Shown here piece after piece: positions 50,845-60,173 of a stretch of 64,000 nucleotides of DNA. Numbering within the stretch: the stretch's first letter is position 1; the number at the start of each line of letters is the position of its first letter. Origin of the DNA: Erythrobacter sp. NAP1 (GTDB lineage Bacteria > Pseudomonadota > Alphaproteobacteria > Sphingomonadales > Sphingomonadaceae). Where the stretch lies: contig NZ_CH672390.1 in the NCBI RefSeq assembly GCF_000152865.1, positions 2,087,468 to 2,151,467 of the forward strand. Reading direction: 5' to 3'. The notes beneath the pieces are model-generated. The model saw only the letters and a program-made list of their open reading frames with translations, was not told the origin of the DNA and ran no database searches. Both the position numbers and the translations under genes were made by a program.

Positions 50845-51252
50845 TTAGGCTACGATCCTCAGTTCAGGCGCCCGAAAATGCGCCGAGACGAGCGCTTGCC
50901 GAACCCGTTCCATCAGCTCTGTCGTCGTCTCGATACGAACGAGTTCTTCGTTTGAGATTATCACCTCAGGATACTCGTCACCCGTATCGATTGCGATCGT
51001 TGGCAAGGCAATCCGGTGACCGGAAAAGGTTTCTTCGAAGTCATCCTTGTGATGAAAAACCACCTCCATCGGCAAGCTATCTAGGAACCGTCGCCATTCG
51101 TTGTGCATCAAGACGGCACCATAGGTTATCGCGCAGAGCGAGCACGGATAGGTCTTGGGAGAAGCGATCTTCCAGACCGCATCCTTAAGCGCGTTTATGA
51201 TGCCGCTGTCAGCGTTGTAGACGAGCAGCAGACGAGTTCGCTTTTGGGTCAT
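50845..51252 (-). CDS. Conserved hypothetical protein with CxxC
   Basis: 135 residues. Begins TQKRTRLLLVYNADSGIINALKD and carries KTYPCSLCAITYG (CxxC, about 46-49), FLDSLPMEVVFHHKDDF and YPEVIISNEEL. The strand/helix order is reminiscent of thioredoxin-like or ATPase-like folds, but no named family is recognised. ATG 51252 is taken over the 51279 frame. Converges with the RidA gene and is divergent from the acyl-CoA dehydrogenase. Confidence 0.55.
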   Translation of the reverse strand: MTQKRTRLLLVYNADSGIINALKDAVWKIASPKTYPCSLCAITYGAVLMHNEWRRFLDSLPMEVVFHHKDDFEETFSGHRIALPTIAIDTGDEYPEVIISNEELVRIETTTELMERVRQALVSAHFRAPELRIVA

Positions 51253-51389
51253 ATGGAAAGATACGTCGCCATCGCACAATTAGTTACATGATTGCGTGAT
51301 TTTTGCACTGAGCGCGCGAAAAGAACCACTCTGAGCTCTTGCGCGGATCGCACTTTTCTAAGCCGCGCTCAGGGGCTAAATGGCCTCCC

Positions 51390-52535
51390 ATGACAGGACA
51401 ATTTGCACTCACCGACGACCAGCTCGCGATCCAGGAAATGGCGCAGCGCTTCACCGCCGACAACATCACGCCGCATGCAGGCGAATGGGACGAGAAGCAC
51501 ATCTTCCCTATCGATACAATCAAGCAGAGCGCCGAACTCGGCTTTGGCGCGATCTACGTGTCGGAGGAAAGCGGCGGAATTGGCCTTGGACGCCTTGAGG
51601 CGGCTCTGATCATGGAAGCCATGGCCTATGGCTGCCCGTCGACCAGTGCCTTCATCTCGATCCACAACATGGCCGCATGGATGATCGACCGCTTCGGATC
51701 GCAGACGGTGAAGGACAAGTATCTTCCCGATCTCGTGGGAATGGACAAGATCGCAAGCTACTGTCTGACCGAACCGTCGAGCGGCTCTGATGCAGCAGCG
51801 CTCAAGACCACGGCCAAGCGCGACGGCGACCACTACATTCTCAACGGCACCAAACAGTTTATTTCCGGCGCAGGCTCGAATGAGGTCTATGTCGCGATGG
51901 TACGCACCGGCGAAGACGGGCCGAAAGGCATCACATGCATGGTGATCGAGAAGGACTTCGAAGGCGTTAGCTTTGGAGCGAATGAGAAGAAGCTTGGCTG
52001 GCACTCGCAGCCCACGGCACAGCTTATCCTTGAGGACGTTCGTGTGCCGGTCGAAAACCTCGTCGGCGGCGAAGGCGAAGGCTTCCGCATTGCGATGATG
52101 GGCCTCGACGGTGGGCGCCTCAACATCGGCGCGTGCTCGCTCGGCGGTGCACAACGCTGCCTGGATGAAGCGGTCCGTTACACAAAGGAACGCTCGCAGT
52201 TCGGCAAGCCGGTGGCCGAATTCCAGAACACCCAGTTCACCCTCGCCGACATGGCGACCGATCTCGAGGCGGCCCGCGCGCTTCTCTACCTCGCAGCAGC
52301 GAAGGTCACGGAAAACGCGCCCGACAAGACTCGCTTCTCCGCTATGGCAAAGCGGCTCGCGACCGACAACGGTTCGTCCGTGGTCGACCGCGCGCTGCAA
52401 CTGCATGGGGGCTACGGCTACCTTCAGGACTACCCTATCGAGCGTTTCTGGCGCGACCTGCGCGTGCACTCGATCCTTGAGGGCACCAACCAGATCATGC
52501 GAATGGTCGTGGGCCGTGACCTGCTGCGTCAGTGA
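51390..52535 (+). CDS. Acyl-CoA dehydrogenase (isobutyryl-CoA dehydrogenase-like)
   Basis: 381 residues. YCLTEPSSGSDAAALKTTA and the later RSQFGKPVAEFQNTQFTLADM are family signatures; HGGYGYLQDYPIERFWRDLRV with catalytic Glu in ILEGTNQIMRMVV are at the C-terminus. Oxidises isobutyryl-CoA to methacrylyl-CoA with FAD by context, as it begins the valine operon. ATG 51390 starts the domain; the longer frame to 51339 is unlikely. The stop overlaps the VOC gene start (GTGA). Confidence 0.9.
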   Translation: MTGQFALTDDQLAIQEMAQRFTADNITPHAGEWDEKHIFPIDTIKQSAELGFGAIYVSEESGGIGLGRLEAALIMEAMAYGCPSTSAFISIHNMAAWMIDRFGSQTVKDKYLPDLVGMDKIASYCLTEPSSGSDAAALKTTAKRDGDHYILNGTKQFISGAGSNEVYVAMVRTGEDGPKGITCMVIEKDFEGVSFGANEKKLGWHSQPTAQLILEDVRVPVENLVGGEGEGFRIAMMGLDGGRLNIGACSLGGAQRCLDEAVRYTKERSQFGKPVAEFQNTQFTLADMATDLEAARALLYLAAAKVTENAPDKTRFSAMAKRLATDNGSSVVDRALQLHGGYGYLQDYPIERFWRDLRVHSILEGTNQIMRMVVGRDLLRQ

Positions 52536-52924
52536 CCACGCTAAGCCTAGCGACGGTCACTCTCGTCGTCCCGCAATATGATGCCGGCATAGCGTTCTAT
52601 TGTGGCCGGCTCGGCTTCGAGCTGGCTCAGGATACCGATCTGGGCCATGGAAAGCGCTGGGTTGTCGTCACTCCGAGCCGAGGCGCTCGGCTGCTTCTCG
52701 CCAAGGCATCGGGCGACGACCAGCTCGCGGCGATCGGGAATCAAGCCGGAGGGAGAGTTGCCTTCTTCCTCGAAACCGACAACTTCACAAAGACTTACGA
52801 GCATTTCTCGCGCGCAGAGGTAAATTTCCTCGAACAGCCGCGCGAAGAACCCTATGGCAAGGTGGTTGTCTTTAGCGATCCGTTTGGAAATCGCTGGGAC
52901 CTGATAGAACCGAAAGACACATGA
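52532..52924 (+). CDS. VOC (glyoxalase/bleomycin resistance) family protein
   Basis: 130 residues with the VOC fold: LATVTLVVPQYDAGIAFYCGRLGFELAQDTDLG, ARLLLAKASGDDQLA and VVVFSDPFGNRWDLIEP. Metal ligands His/Glu of glyoxalases are partly present (Glu in LIEP). It sits inside the valine operon with GTGA and ATGA junctions on both sides; a role in the pathway is not documented, so possibly an aldehyde-detoxifying or lactoylglutathione-type enzyme. Confidence 0.85.
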   Translation: MTTLSLATVTLVVPQYDAGIAFYCGRLGFELAQDTDLGHGKRWVVVTPSRGARLLLAKASGDDQLAAIGNQAGGRVAFFLETDNFTKTYEHFSRAEVNFLEQPREEPYGKVVVFSDPFGNRWDLIEPKDT

Positions 52925-53979
52925 TGACCGACGACGTCCTCATCCACACCAACGGCCCAATCGGCCACATCTCTTTGAACCGACCCAAGGCGCTTCATGC
53001 GCTCACTCTCGATATGTGCCACGCGATGAGCGCGGCTCTGTCTGAGTGGGCAAAGGATGACGCGATTGAAGCCGTTATCCTCGACCATCACGAAGGGCGA
53101 GGCTTTTGCGCAGGCGGTGACATCAATCTGCTGCGCGAATCCGCCCTGAATGATGGCGGCGTCAGTGGTCGAAAGTTCTTCCACGACGAATACCAATTGA
53201 ACCATCAAATGTTCACCTACGAAAAGCCGATCGTCGCTTTCATGGATGGGATCACGATGGGCGGCGGCGTCGGTATCGCACTTCCCTGCAAATTCCGTGT
53301 CGCGACCGAGAACACGCGTTTTGCCATGCCGGAAACAGGTATTGGTCTGTTTCCCGATGTTGGCGGCGGTTGGTACCTCTCGCGCCTGGGCGGCCGCTTG
53401 GGCCAGTTTCTCGCACTGACCGGAGCAAGGCTGGACGGCGCAGAAACGCTGTGGACCGGGCTCGCCACGCATTACGTGCCCAGCGACATGCTCGAAGACA
53501 TCAAGGCCCGCATTGTTGAGCGTCCGGGCCGCATCTCTGGTATCTTGTCCGAACCTGTCGGCACTCCTCCCGAGGCTCGGATCGAGAAAAACGCGCTCAA
53601 GATCGCCAAGCACTTCGCCAGCGACACCTATGAGGACATTCTGGCGAGCCTCGAAGCTGCGATCGAAGACGGCGATGACTGGGCGCAAAAAGAACGCGAC
53701 ACGCTTGGCACCAAGAGTCCGCAGACCTGCAAGGTCGCGCTTCGCCAGCTTGCAACCAGTGCGACACTCACTGATTTTGCCGACAACATGGCGATGGAAT
53801 ATCGCATCGGCAGCCGCGTTCTGGTGCGCCCGGATTTTGCCGAGGGCGTGCGCGCGGTGATCGTCGACAAGACACACGACCCCAAGTGGGATCCCGCCAC
53901 ACCTGAGGATACGAGCGAGGAACTGATCGACAGCATTTTCGCTCCGCTTCCGGCTGATGAAGAATGGAAACCCCTCTAA
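52921..53979 (+). CDS. 3-hydroxyisobutyryl-CoA hydrolase
   Basis: 352 residues of the crotonase fold: RPKALHALTLDMCHAM, GFCAGGDINLLRE (oxyanion Gly), VAFMDGITMGGGVGIALP and FAMPETGIGLFPDVGGGWYLSRL. Length and the PETGIGLFPDVGG motif identify HIBCH rather than a hydratase. Releases 3-hydroxyisobutyrate from its CoA ester. ATG 52921 (or 52924) overlaps the VOC stop; the gene runs into the enoyl-CoA hydratase start. Confidence 0.92.
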   Translation: MMTDDVLIHTNGPIGHISLNRPKALHALTLDMCHAMSAALSEWAKDDAIEAVILDHHEGRGFCAGGDINLLRESALNDGGVSGRKFFHDEYQLNHQMFTYEKPIVAFMDGITMGGGVGIALPCKFRVATENTRFAMPETGIGLFPDVGGGWYLSRLGGRLGQFLALTGARLDGAETLWTGLATHYVPSDMLEDIKARIVERPGRISGILSEPVGTPPEARIEKNALKIAKHFASDTYEDILASLEAAIEDGDDWAQKERDTLGTKSPQTCKVALRQLATSATLTDFADNMAMEYRIGSRVLVRPDFAEGVRAVIVDKTHDPKWDPATPEDTSEELIDSIFAPLPADEEWKPL

Positions 53980-54785
53980 TGACTGAGACCCAAGGCTACG
54001 AAACGATCCAGATTGAGACTAACGCCCATGGCACCAAGGGCGTCACGCTGATCACGCTCGATCGTCCCAAGGCACTCAACGCGCTCAATTCCAAGGTGCT
54101 TGATGAGCTTATGTGCGCCTTTGCCGGTTATCAGGCGGACGATAGCCAGCTTTGTGCCGTTATCACTGGCTCGGGCGACAAAGCATTTGCAGCAGGCGCT
54201 GACATCAAGGAAATGTCAGAAAAGCCCGCTTCCGACTTCTATCTCGACGACTTCTTCTCGCCGTGGACCTCCGAAATCGTAAAGAAGACTCGCAAGCCTT
54301 GGATTGCCGCGGTCAACGGGTTTGCACTTGGCGGCGGGTGCGAGCTTGCGATGATGGCAGACTTCATCATCGCTTCGGACAACGCCAAGTTCGGACAGCC
54401 CGAAATCAAGCTCGGAGTTGCTCCGGGCATGGGCGGCTCACAGCGTCTTACCCGCGCAATCGGCAAGTCCAAGTCCATGGAAATGTGCCTGACCGGCCGC
54501 ATGATGAGCGCGGAGGAAGCAGAGCGTGCAAACCTCGTCGTGCGCGTGGTGTCTCAGGCTGATTTGCTCGCCGAGACGCTCAAGACGGCAGCAACAATCG
54601 CCAGCATGCCGCCTATGGCAGCCATCGCGAACAAAGAGATGGTGAATGCCGCGTTTGAAACGACGCTCGACCAGGGCCTGATCATGGAGCGCCGCATCTT
54701 CCAGATCCTCACCGCAAGCGAGGATAAGGCAGAAGGCATGGCAGCTTTCATCGAAAAGCGCGAAGGAAACTGGAAAGGGCGCTAA
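53979..54785 (+). CDS. Enoyl-CoA hydratase (methacrylyl-CoA hydratase)
   Basis: 268 residues: ITLDRPKALNALNSKVLDEL, AFAAGADIKEMSEK (oxyanion), VNGFALGGGCELAMMADFI and GQPEIKLGVAPGMGGSQRLTR with the catalytic Glu pair. Hydrates methacrylyl-CoA (and other short enoyl-CoAs). It starts at ATG overlapping the HIBCH stop by one base (TAATG). Confidence 0.92.
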   Translation: MTETQGYETIQIETNAHGTKGVTLITLDRPKALNALNSKVLDELMCAFAGYQADDSQLCAVITGSGDKAFAAGADIKEMSEKPASDFYLDDFFSPWTSEIVKKTRKPWIAAVNGFALGGGCELAMMADFIIASDNAKFGQPEIKLGVAPGMGGSQRLTRAIGKSKSMEMCLTGRMMSAEEAERANLVVRVVSQADLLAETLKTAATIASMPPMAAIANKEMVNAAFETTLDQGLIMERRIFQILTASEDKAEGMAAFIEKREGNWKGR

Positions 54786-54808
54786 GCCCAAACCAGCGGG
54801 AGAGAGAC

Positions 54809-55678
54809 ATGACGATCGCATTCATCGGCCTCGGCAATATGGGCGGCGGGATGGCCGCGAACCTTGTGAAGGCTGGCCACCACGTGCGAGCCTTTGACCT
54901 CAGCGAAGACGCACTAGGCGCGGCGAAGGACGCTGGTTGCGAAACCTTCACCAGCGCGCGCGAGGCAGTTGAAGGTGTCGACGCGGTCGTCTCGATGCTG
55001 CCCAATGGTGCGATCGTCAAAAGCGTCTACCTCAACGACGTAATCGGTCATGCGCCCCACGCTGCGACCCTGATCGACTGTTCCACTATCGACGTTGCCA
55101 CCGCGCGAGAAGTGGCTGATGCCGCTCATGCCGAGGGCTACAAGATGGTCGACGCGCCCGTCTCTGGCGGTATTGCAGCGGCCAATGGCGGAACCCTGAC
55201 CTTCATGGTCGGAGGCGAACATCATGCATTCGAAGCCGCAGAGCCGATCCTTTCGGCCATGGGCAAGGCAGTTATCCACGCAGGCAGCGTGGGAGCGGGC
55301 CAGACCGCCAAGATTTGCAACAACATGCTGCTTGCTATCACGATGATCGGCACGTCCGAGGCAATGAAGATGGCTGAAAAACTCGGCCTTGATCCGCAGA
55401 AATTCTACGAGATCAGCTCGCAATCCTCCGGCTACAACTGGTCGCTCAATGCTTACACGCCGCTGCCCGGCGTGGGCGTCGAAAGCCCCGCGGACAACGA
55501 CTACAAAGGCGGCTTTGCAACCCCTTTGATGGTCAAGGACCTGCGGCTCGCGATGGAGGCTGCAGAGACTGCCGATGCAGCTGTCCCGCTTGGCTCGCGC
55601 GCGGCTGCGCTCTACGAGGATTTTCTCGGGGCAGGCAACGAAGCCCTCGATTTCTCGGCGATCATCAAGACCTATTGA
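54809..55678 (+). CDS. mmsB: 3-hydroxyisobutyrate dehydrogenase
   Basis: 289 residues: Rossmann IAFIGLGNMGGGMAANLVKAGH, VDAPVSGGIAAANGGTLTFMVGG with the substrate-site SGG, and GAGQTAKICNNMLLAITM with catalytic Lys (about 171). Converts 3-hydroxyisobutyrate to methylmalonate semialdehyde, feeding MmsA. GGGAGAGAGAC precedes the ATG. Last gene of the valine operon; it overlaps the convergent Nmad3 gene by 14 bases. Confidence 0.95.
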   Translation: MTIAFIGLGNMGGGMAANLVKAGHHVRAFDLSEDALGAAKDAGCETFTSAREAVEGVDAVVSMLPNGAIVKSVYLNDVIGHAPHAATLIDCSTIDVATAREVADAAHAEGYKMVDAPVSGGIAAANGGTLTFMVGGEHHAFEAAEPILSAMGKAVIHAGSVGAGQTAKICNNMLLAITMIGTSEAMKMAEKLGLDPQKFYEISSQSSGYNWSLNAYTPLPGVGVESPADNDYKGGFATPLMVKDLRLAMEAAETADAAVPLGSRAAALYEDFLGAGNEALDFSAIIKTY

Positions 55679-56390
55679 TCTCTTCGATCACGCTCTCAAG
55701 CCATTCGCGCGGCGCCTTACGGCGACCAATATCGGCGACGAATTCCTGACCGCGTGCAACGCTTTTTAGCCTGCCGCCACGCAGCCACCGATCTGCTCGG
55801 TCGTGATAGGATAAGCCGCCACGCTTAAGCCACTCGGGTCGGTGCCAGAGGCTTGGCGGACCGTCCGGCACCGTCAGGCGCAGCGCATCACTTGCAATGT
55901 TCGCCTGCCTCCCCTCACCGCGCCAGATTACATCGTTGCGATGATGGAGCGCCAATGCGTGCGGGTGAGCTATGTCGGTGAGCTCGTCAGGAACCTGTTG
56001 GGTCAGGGGAACAACTTCCGCAACCCGAAGGTAGCCAAAAATCCTGTGGTGAGGTTCACGCGTCTGCTCATCTGCAAACAGTCCGAAAAACACGAAAACA
56101 TCGCCCAAAGTGACGCCCTGGCGCTCAAGATGCGTTTGCGCTGCGCCGCATTGCCCGAAGACACAGGTTCCATCTGCCAGAAACATCGGATCGTGGTGGC
56201 ACAGGTCACTTGCGCCCAGTTTCCCGCGGCTTGCCGTTTTTGCCAGCGAGGCAAGCCCAAGATCGCCATAAGTCGTCTTGCTCGCAGCTCCTGCCGGGAT
56301 GGGCAAGCTGACCGGCCTGCCTCCGACAATCGGTGACGGACCGCCCCCGGCGCTGGAATCGAACCCCTTGCGTGAGAAGATGATGCGCAT
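55665..56390 (-). CDS. Nmad3-like nucleotide-modification-associated protein
   Basis: 241 residues. MRIIFSRKGFDSSAGGGPSP and LPIPAGAASKTTYGDLGL match the nucleotide modification associated domain 3 start; later HHDPMFLADGTCVFGQCGAA, FVFFGLFADE and a basic end PREWLESVIEEI. The family is predicted from gene-context work to accompany base-modification systems, but here there are no such neighbours. AAGGGGCGGCC precedes the ATG at 56390; the longer frame to 57278 only shadows the opposite gene. Confidence 0.65.
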   Translation of the reverse strand: MRIIFSRKGFDSSAGGGPSPIVGGRPVSLPIPAGAASKTTYGDLGLASLAKTASRGKLGASDLCHHDPMFLADGTCVFGQCGAAQTHLERQGVTLGDVFVFFGLFADEQTREPHHRIFGYLRVAEVVPLTQQVPDELTDIAHPHALALHHRNDVIWRGEGRQANIASDALRLTVPDGPPSLWHRPEWLKRGGLSYHDRADRWLRGGRLKSVARGQEFVADIGRRKAPREWLESVIEEINRS

Positions 56391-56480
56391 GGCCGCCCCT
56401 TTGCCACGCGACAAAAAGTTGCACAAACGAACGCTTTCCTTGCTTTGCGCACAAGTCCGAATGGCGCTAAAGGCGCGGCC

Positions 56481-57290
56481 ATGACACAGGAAAACAAAAT
56501 CACCGCGCTCATCATGGCTGGCAAGCGTTCGGGCCGCCTCGACCCGCTCGCGGCCAATGCAGGCGTTTCGCAAAAAGCGGTCGTGCCGGTGCTCGGCGTT
56601 CCGATGGTTGAGCGCGTGGTCCAGCAGGTTGCTGCGTGCGAGCTGATTGGCGACATTCGCATCGTCGCGCACGAACCCGATGAAATTGCAGCGCTCCCGA
56701 CCATCGCTGCGCTGCTGGATGAGGGGCGCCTCAAGTTCGCCGAAGGCAAGTTCAACATCGTCGACAGCGTAATTTCCGGCGCGGAAGACGTGACCTTCCC
56801 GATGCTCATCACGACCGCAGACAACTGCCTCGTGACGCCAGAAGGCTACAGCGAGTTCATCACCAAGTGCCTCGCCAAAGAGGCGGGTGCCGCAGCGGGA
56901 CTCGCGCGAAAGGAAGACGTCATCGCGGCCGACCCGGAGGGGCAGAAAAAGTTCTACCAGTTCCGCGACGGAGGATTCTCCAACTGCAACCTCTATTGGC
57001 TGGGCAGCGAGAAGGCACTGAGCGCGGCCGAGATCATGCGCGGCGGCGGTCAATTCGTGAAATTCCCGAGCCGCATCATCAAGGCGTTTGGCCTCATGAA
57101 CCTTATCCGGTTCCGCCTTGGCACCGGTTCGAAAGAGAAGCTTTTCGAGCAGGCATCGGGCCGCTTCGGGGTAAAGCTTGTGCCAGTCGAGCTTTCGAAT
57201 GGGCAGTACGCCATCGACGTCGACAACCAGCGCACCTTTGACGTGACAGAGCGTCTTTTGCGAAAGCGCGGGGAGCAAGAAGCGGCCTAA
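56481..57290 (+). CDS. NTP transferase (MobA-like nucleotidyltransferase)
   Basis: 269 residues. ALIMAGKRSGRLDPLA (nucleotide-binding loop, about 9-24), QKAVVPVLGVPMVERVV and ITTADNCLVTPEGY (acidic metal site) show the MobA-like NTP transferase fold. It activates a sugar or alcohol phosphate with CTP or another NTP; substrate unknown. ATG 56481 is 91 bases past the divergent Nmad3 start. Eighteen bases from the flippase gene, so it probably supplies an activated building block for the exported product. Confidence 0.75.
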   Translation: MTQENKITALIMAGKRSGRLDPLAANAGVSQKAVVPVLGVPMVERVVQQVAACELIGDIRIVAHEPDEIAALPTIAALLDEGRLKFAEGKFNIVDSVISGAEDVTFPMLITTADNCLVTPEGYSEFITKCLAKEAGAAAGLARKEDVIAADPEGQKKFYQFRDGGFSNCNLYWLGSEKALSAAEIMRGGGQFVKFPSRIIKAFGLMNLIRFRLGTGSKEKLFEQASGRFGVKLVPVELSNGQYAIDVDNQRTFDVTERLLRKRGEQEAA

Positions 57291-57308
57291 GCGCCGGATG
57301 ATGCGCAG

Positions 57309-58604
57309 ATGAAGCGTCTTTTCACCAATATGGGCTGGCTGCTCGGTGGGCGCGGCATCAATGCGGTCCTGAGCCTCGTCTACCTCGCCTTGGCGACGCG
57401 GACGCTGGGGCTCGAGGGTTTCGGCTATTTCGCGGCAATCGTCGCGTTGGGGCAGGCGGTAACCGGGCTCGCGAATTTCCAGACCTGGCAGTTTATCGTG
57501 CGCTGGGGAGCCAATGGCGAAGGGGCGAGCGAGGCGACCGGCTTCGCTATCGCGCTCGACACACTCTCAGTGATCATGGGGACGGTTTTCGCCGCCCTGC
57601 TGGTCTGGAGCGCACCCTTGTGGCTTCCGCTCCCACAAGAGCTGCTGTGGCTTACGTTCGGCTATTGTGTCGTGTCGCTGCTCTCGATCCGCACCACACC
57701 AACCGGGCTGTTGAGGCTGCGGTTCAAATACGCGACTGCAACCGCAGCAGAAGCGGTGCAGCCGATTATCAGGGCAAGCGGCGCTGTCCTTGCATGGCTT
57801 TTCATGCCGACAGTCACCGGCTTCATTCTAGCTTACGCTGTATCGGAGGTGGCCGTCGCCGTTGCGCTATGGGTCGCGGCGGCCCGGGCCGAGCGGATCG
57901 ACCTTAGCGCGTACAGCTTCACCCGCATTCCTGCCAAGCACAAGGACGCCTGGCGTTTCGTGTGGTCTACCAACATGTCGGGCAGCCTCACCATCGCTGG
58001 CAAGCAGGTGATCATCCTGTTGGTCGGAACCTTTGGCGGTGCCGCACTGCTCGGGGGATTCCGCGTGGCGAGCCAGCTGGGTCAAGCGCTGGTTGAACTT
58101 GCCAAGACTATCTCGAAAGCGATCCTGCCAGAGCTTGTTCATGCGAAGGATGACGCGCTATATATGGCTCGGCGAATGGCAAACATCGCTCTGATCGGCG
58201 GTGTGCTGGCGGTGCTTGTTGCGCTGTTCTTTGGCCGTTGGGGCCTTGATCTGCTAGCAGGCGGGGAATTCAACGGGTTCTATTGGGCTATGGTCATTCT
58301 GGCGATTGCCGGCGCGGTTGAGCTGGTCGGTGCGAGCCTCGAATCGCTGCTCGTGTCGGCGGGACGTGCGGGCACGGCATTCGTGGTGCGCGCGGTCCCG
58401 ACTATTCTAGCGCTATTGCTGCTAGACGTGGCAATCGACTGGAACGGCGCCAAAGGCGCGGCCTTCGCGGTGTTGGGTTCCAGCTCGCTTGCGGTGATCG
58501 GCTTTTACGTCGCTATCCTTAACATGCAGCAGATCCGGATTACGCTTGAACCTGACGAGGGCGCAGAAATCCCGCCCTCGCCCAGCTCCGGCTCTGATTC
58601 CTGA
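57309..58604 (+). CDS. Oligosaccharide flippase (Wzx-like/MATE-fold)
   Basis: 431 residues with about twelve membrane helices beginning FTNMGWLLGGRGINAVLSLVYLALATRTLG, a pattern typical of polysaccharide-biosynthesis (MurJ/Wzx-like) flippases. It should move a lipid-linked sugar across the inner membrane. It follows the NTP transferase and ends one base before the convergent gcvPB. No glycosyltransferases lie in the window. Confidence 0.8.
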   Translation: MKRLFTNMGWLLGGRGINAVLSLVYLALATRTLGLEGFGYFAAIVALGQAVTGLANFQTWQFIVRWGANGEGASEATGFAIALDTLSVIMGTVFAALLVWSAPLWLPLPQELLWLTFGYCVVSLLSIRTTPTGLLRLRFKYATATAAEAVQPIIRASGAVLAWLFMPTVTGFILAYAVSEVAVAVALWVAAARAERIDLSAYSFTRIPAKHKDAWRFVWSTNMSGSLTIAGKQVIILLVGTFGGAALLGGFRVASQLGQALVELAKTISKAILPELVHAKDDALYMARRMANIALIGGVLAVLVALFFGRWGLDLLAGGEFNGFYWAMVILAIAGAVELVGASLESLLVSAGRAGTAFVVRAVPTILALLLLDVAIDWNGAKGAAFAVLGSSSLAVIGFYVAILNMQQIRITLEPDEGAEIPPSPSSGSDS

Positions 58605-60173
58605 TCAGCCCTCGGGCTCTTGCCAAGAAAGCTTCGGCTTACGCGCGGCTGCCGTCTCATCGAGCCGGCGACGCGGCGCATAATAGGGCGCCTGCTTCAA
58701 TGTTTCATCGCCGGCCTTCGCACGCTCAGCAACGCTGCGGATAGCGGTGATGAACTGATCGATCGCGGCCTTGCTTTCCGTTTCGGTCGGCTCGATCAGC
58801 ATCGCGCCATGAACCACAAGCGGGAAATAGACCGTCATCGGATGGTAACCCTCGTCGATCAGGCCCTTTGCAAGATCGAGTGTGGTGAGGCCGTTTTCGA
58901 AGCCTTTGTCACCGAACAGTGCCTCGTGCATGCACGGGCCGCTATCCGCAAACGGTGCGTAGAGCGAGCCCTCTAGATTGCGCAGAATGTAGTTGGCATT
59001 GAGCACGGCATCCTCGGCAACTTGCTTGAGACCGTCTGCGCCGTGGCTGAGCATGTAGGTGAGAGCGCGGGTGAACATGCCCATCTGACCGTGAAATGCG
59101 GTCATCCGGCCAAAAGTCTGCCCGCGCGATTCCTCGCGCGCTTCCTCTTCGACAAGCTCATAGGTGCCGTCTTCGTGCTTGCGGACGAATGGCAAGGGCG
59201 CGAAGGGTTCCAGCGCCTCCGAGAATACGACCGGACCTGAGCCTGGTCCACCGCCGCCATGCGGGGTCGAGAAAGTCTTGTGCAGGTTAATGTGCATCGC
59301 ATCGACGCCGAGATCGCCCGGACGCACGCGCCCGACAATCGCGTTGAAGTTCGCGCCATCGCAATAGACGTATCCACCTGCTTCGTGGACCGCATCGGCG
59401 ATCTCTCTGAAGTCCTTTTCGAACAGGCCGCAAGTATTGGGATTGGTGATCATCACCGCCGCGACGTCCGGCCCCAGGCGCTCCTTGAGCTTGGCTACGT
59501 CAACGCGGCCCTCTTCGGTCGCGGGGATATCTTCAACGCGGTAGCCAGCGAACGCCGCCGTGGCAGGGTTGGTGCCATGAGCGCTCTCAGGAACCAGCAC
59601 AACTTCGCGAGCGTCGCCTCGTGCCTCATGTGCAGCGCGGATGGCAAGGATGCCGCACAATTCGCCGTGAGCGCCCGCCTTCGGGCTCATCGCCACGGCA
59701 GGCATCCCGGTGAGGGTCTTTAGCCAGTCGCCCAACTCGTAGATCACTTCCAGCGCGCCCTGCACGCTGTTCTGCGGTGCGAGCGGGTGAATATCGGCGT
59801 AGCCGGGCAGCCGCGCCATTTTCTCGTTCAGGCGCGGATTGTGCTTCATCGTGCAGCTGCCGAGCGGAAAGAAGCCGAGGTCGATCCCGTAATTTTGACG
59901 GCTGAGGCGCGTGTAATGACGCACCGTTTCAGGCTCGGTAAGGCCGACGAGACCGATTGGCTCGGAACGCGTGAGCGAGCCGAGACGCGAGGGCGCTTCG
60001 GGATCGATCTCGGGCAGATCGACGCCGGTCGTTTCGGTGTGTCCGATCTCGAAGATCAGCGGTTCTTCGAGCATCAGCGCGCGATTGCCGGTCGTGGTTT
60101 CGGGACCGTTGTGCAGGCCATCTTCAGCGACGGTCATTTCGGGCTTCCAGCCAGATTTGTTAGGCGCGTTCAT
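58605..60173 (-). CDS. gcvPB: Glycine dehydrogenase (decarboxylating) subunit 2
   Basis: 522 residues of the split P-protein. The PLP-binding Lys lies in [25 protein letters not shown] (about 275-300); [21 protein letters not shown] is an N-terminal signature. Decarboxylates glycine and transfers the aminomethyl group to GcvH lipoyl. Overlaps gcvPA by four bases (ATGA). Last gene of the gcv operon. Confidence 0.96.
   Translation of the reverse strand: MNAPNKSGWKPEMTVAEDGLHNGPETTTGNRALMLEEPLIFEIGHTETTGVDLPEIDPEAPSRLGSLTRSEPIGLVGLTEPETVRHYTRLSRQNYGIDLGFFPLGSCTMKHNPRLNEKMARLPGYADIHPLAPQNSVQGALEVIYELGDWLKTLTGMPAVAMSPKAGAHGELCGILAIRAAHEARGDAREVVLVPESAHGTNPATAAFAGYRVEDIPATEEGRVDVAKLKERLGPDVAAVMITNPNTCGLFEKDFREIADAVHEAGGYVYCDGANFNAIVGRVRPGDLGVDAMHINLHKTFSTPHGGGGPGSGPVVFSEALEPFAPLPFVRKHEDGTYELVEEEAREESRGQTFGRMTAFHGQMGMFTRALTYMLSHGADGLKQVAEDAVLNANYILRNLEGSLYAPFADSGPCMHEALFGDKGFENGLTTLDLAKGLIDEGYHPMTVYFPLVVHGAMLIEPTETESKAAIDQFITAIRSVAERAKAGDETLKQAPYYAPRRRLDETAAARKPKLSWQEPEG

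Noticed and set aside
56391-57278. N-terminal 296-codon extension of the Nmad3 gene
   Set aside because: It is antisense to the NTP transferase gene; the ATG at 56390 has its own ribosome site and starts the domain.
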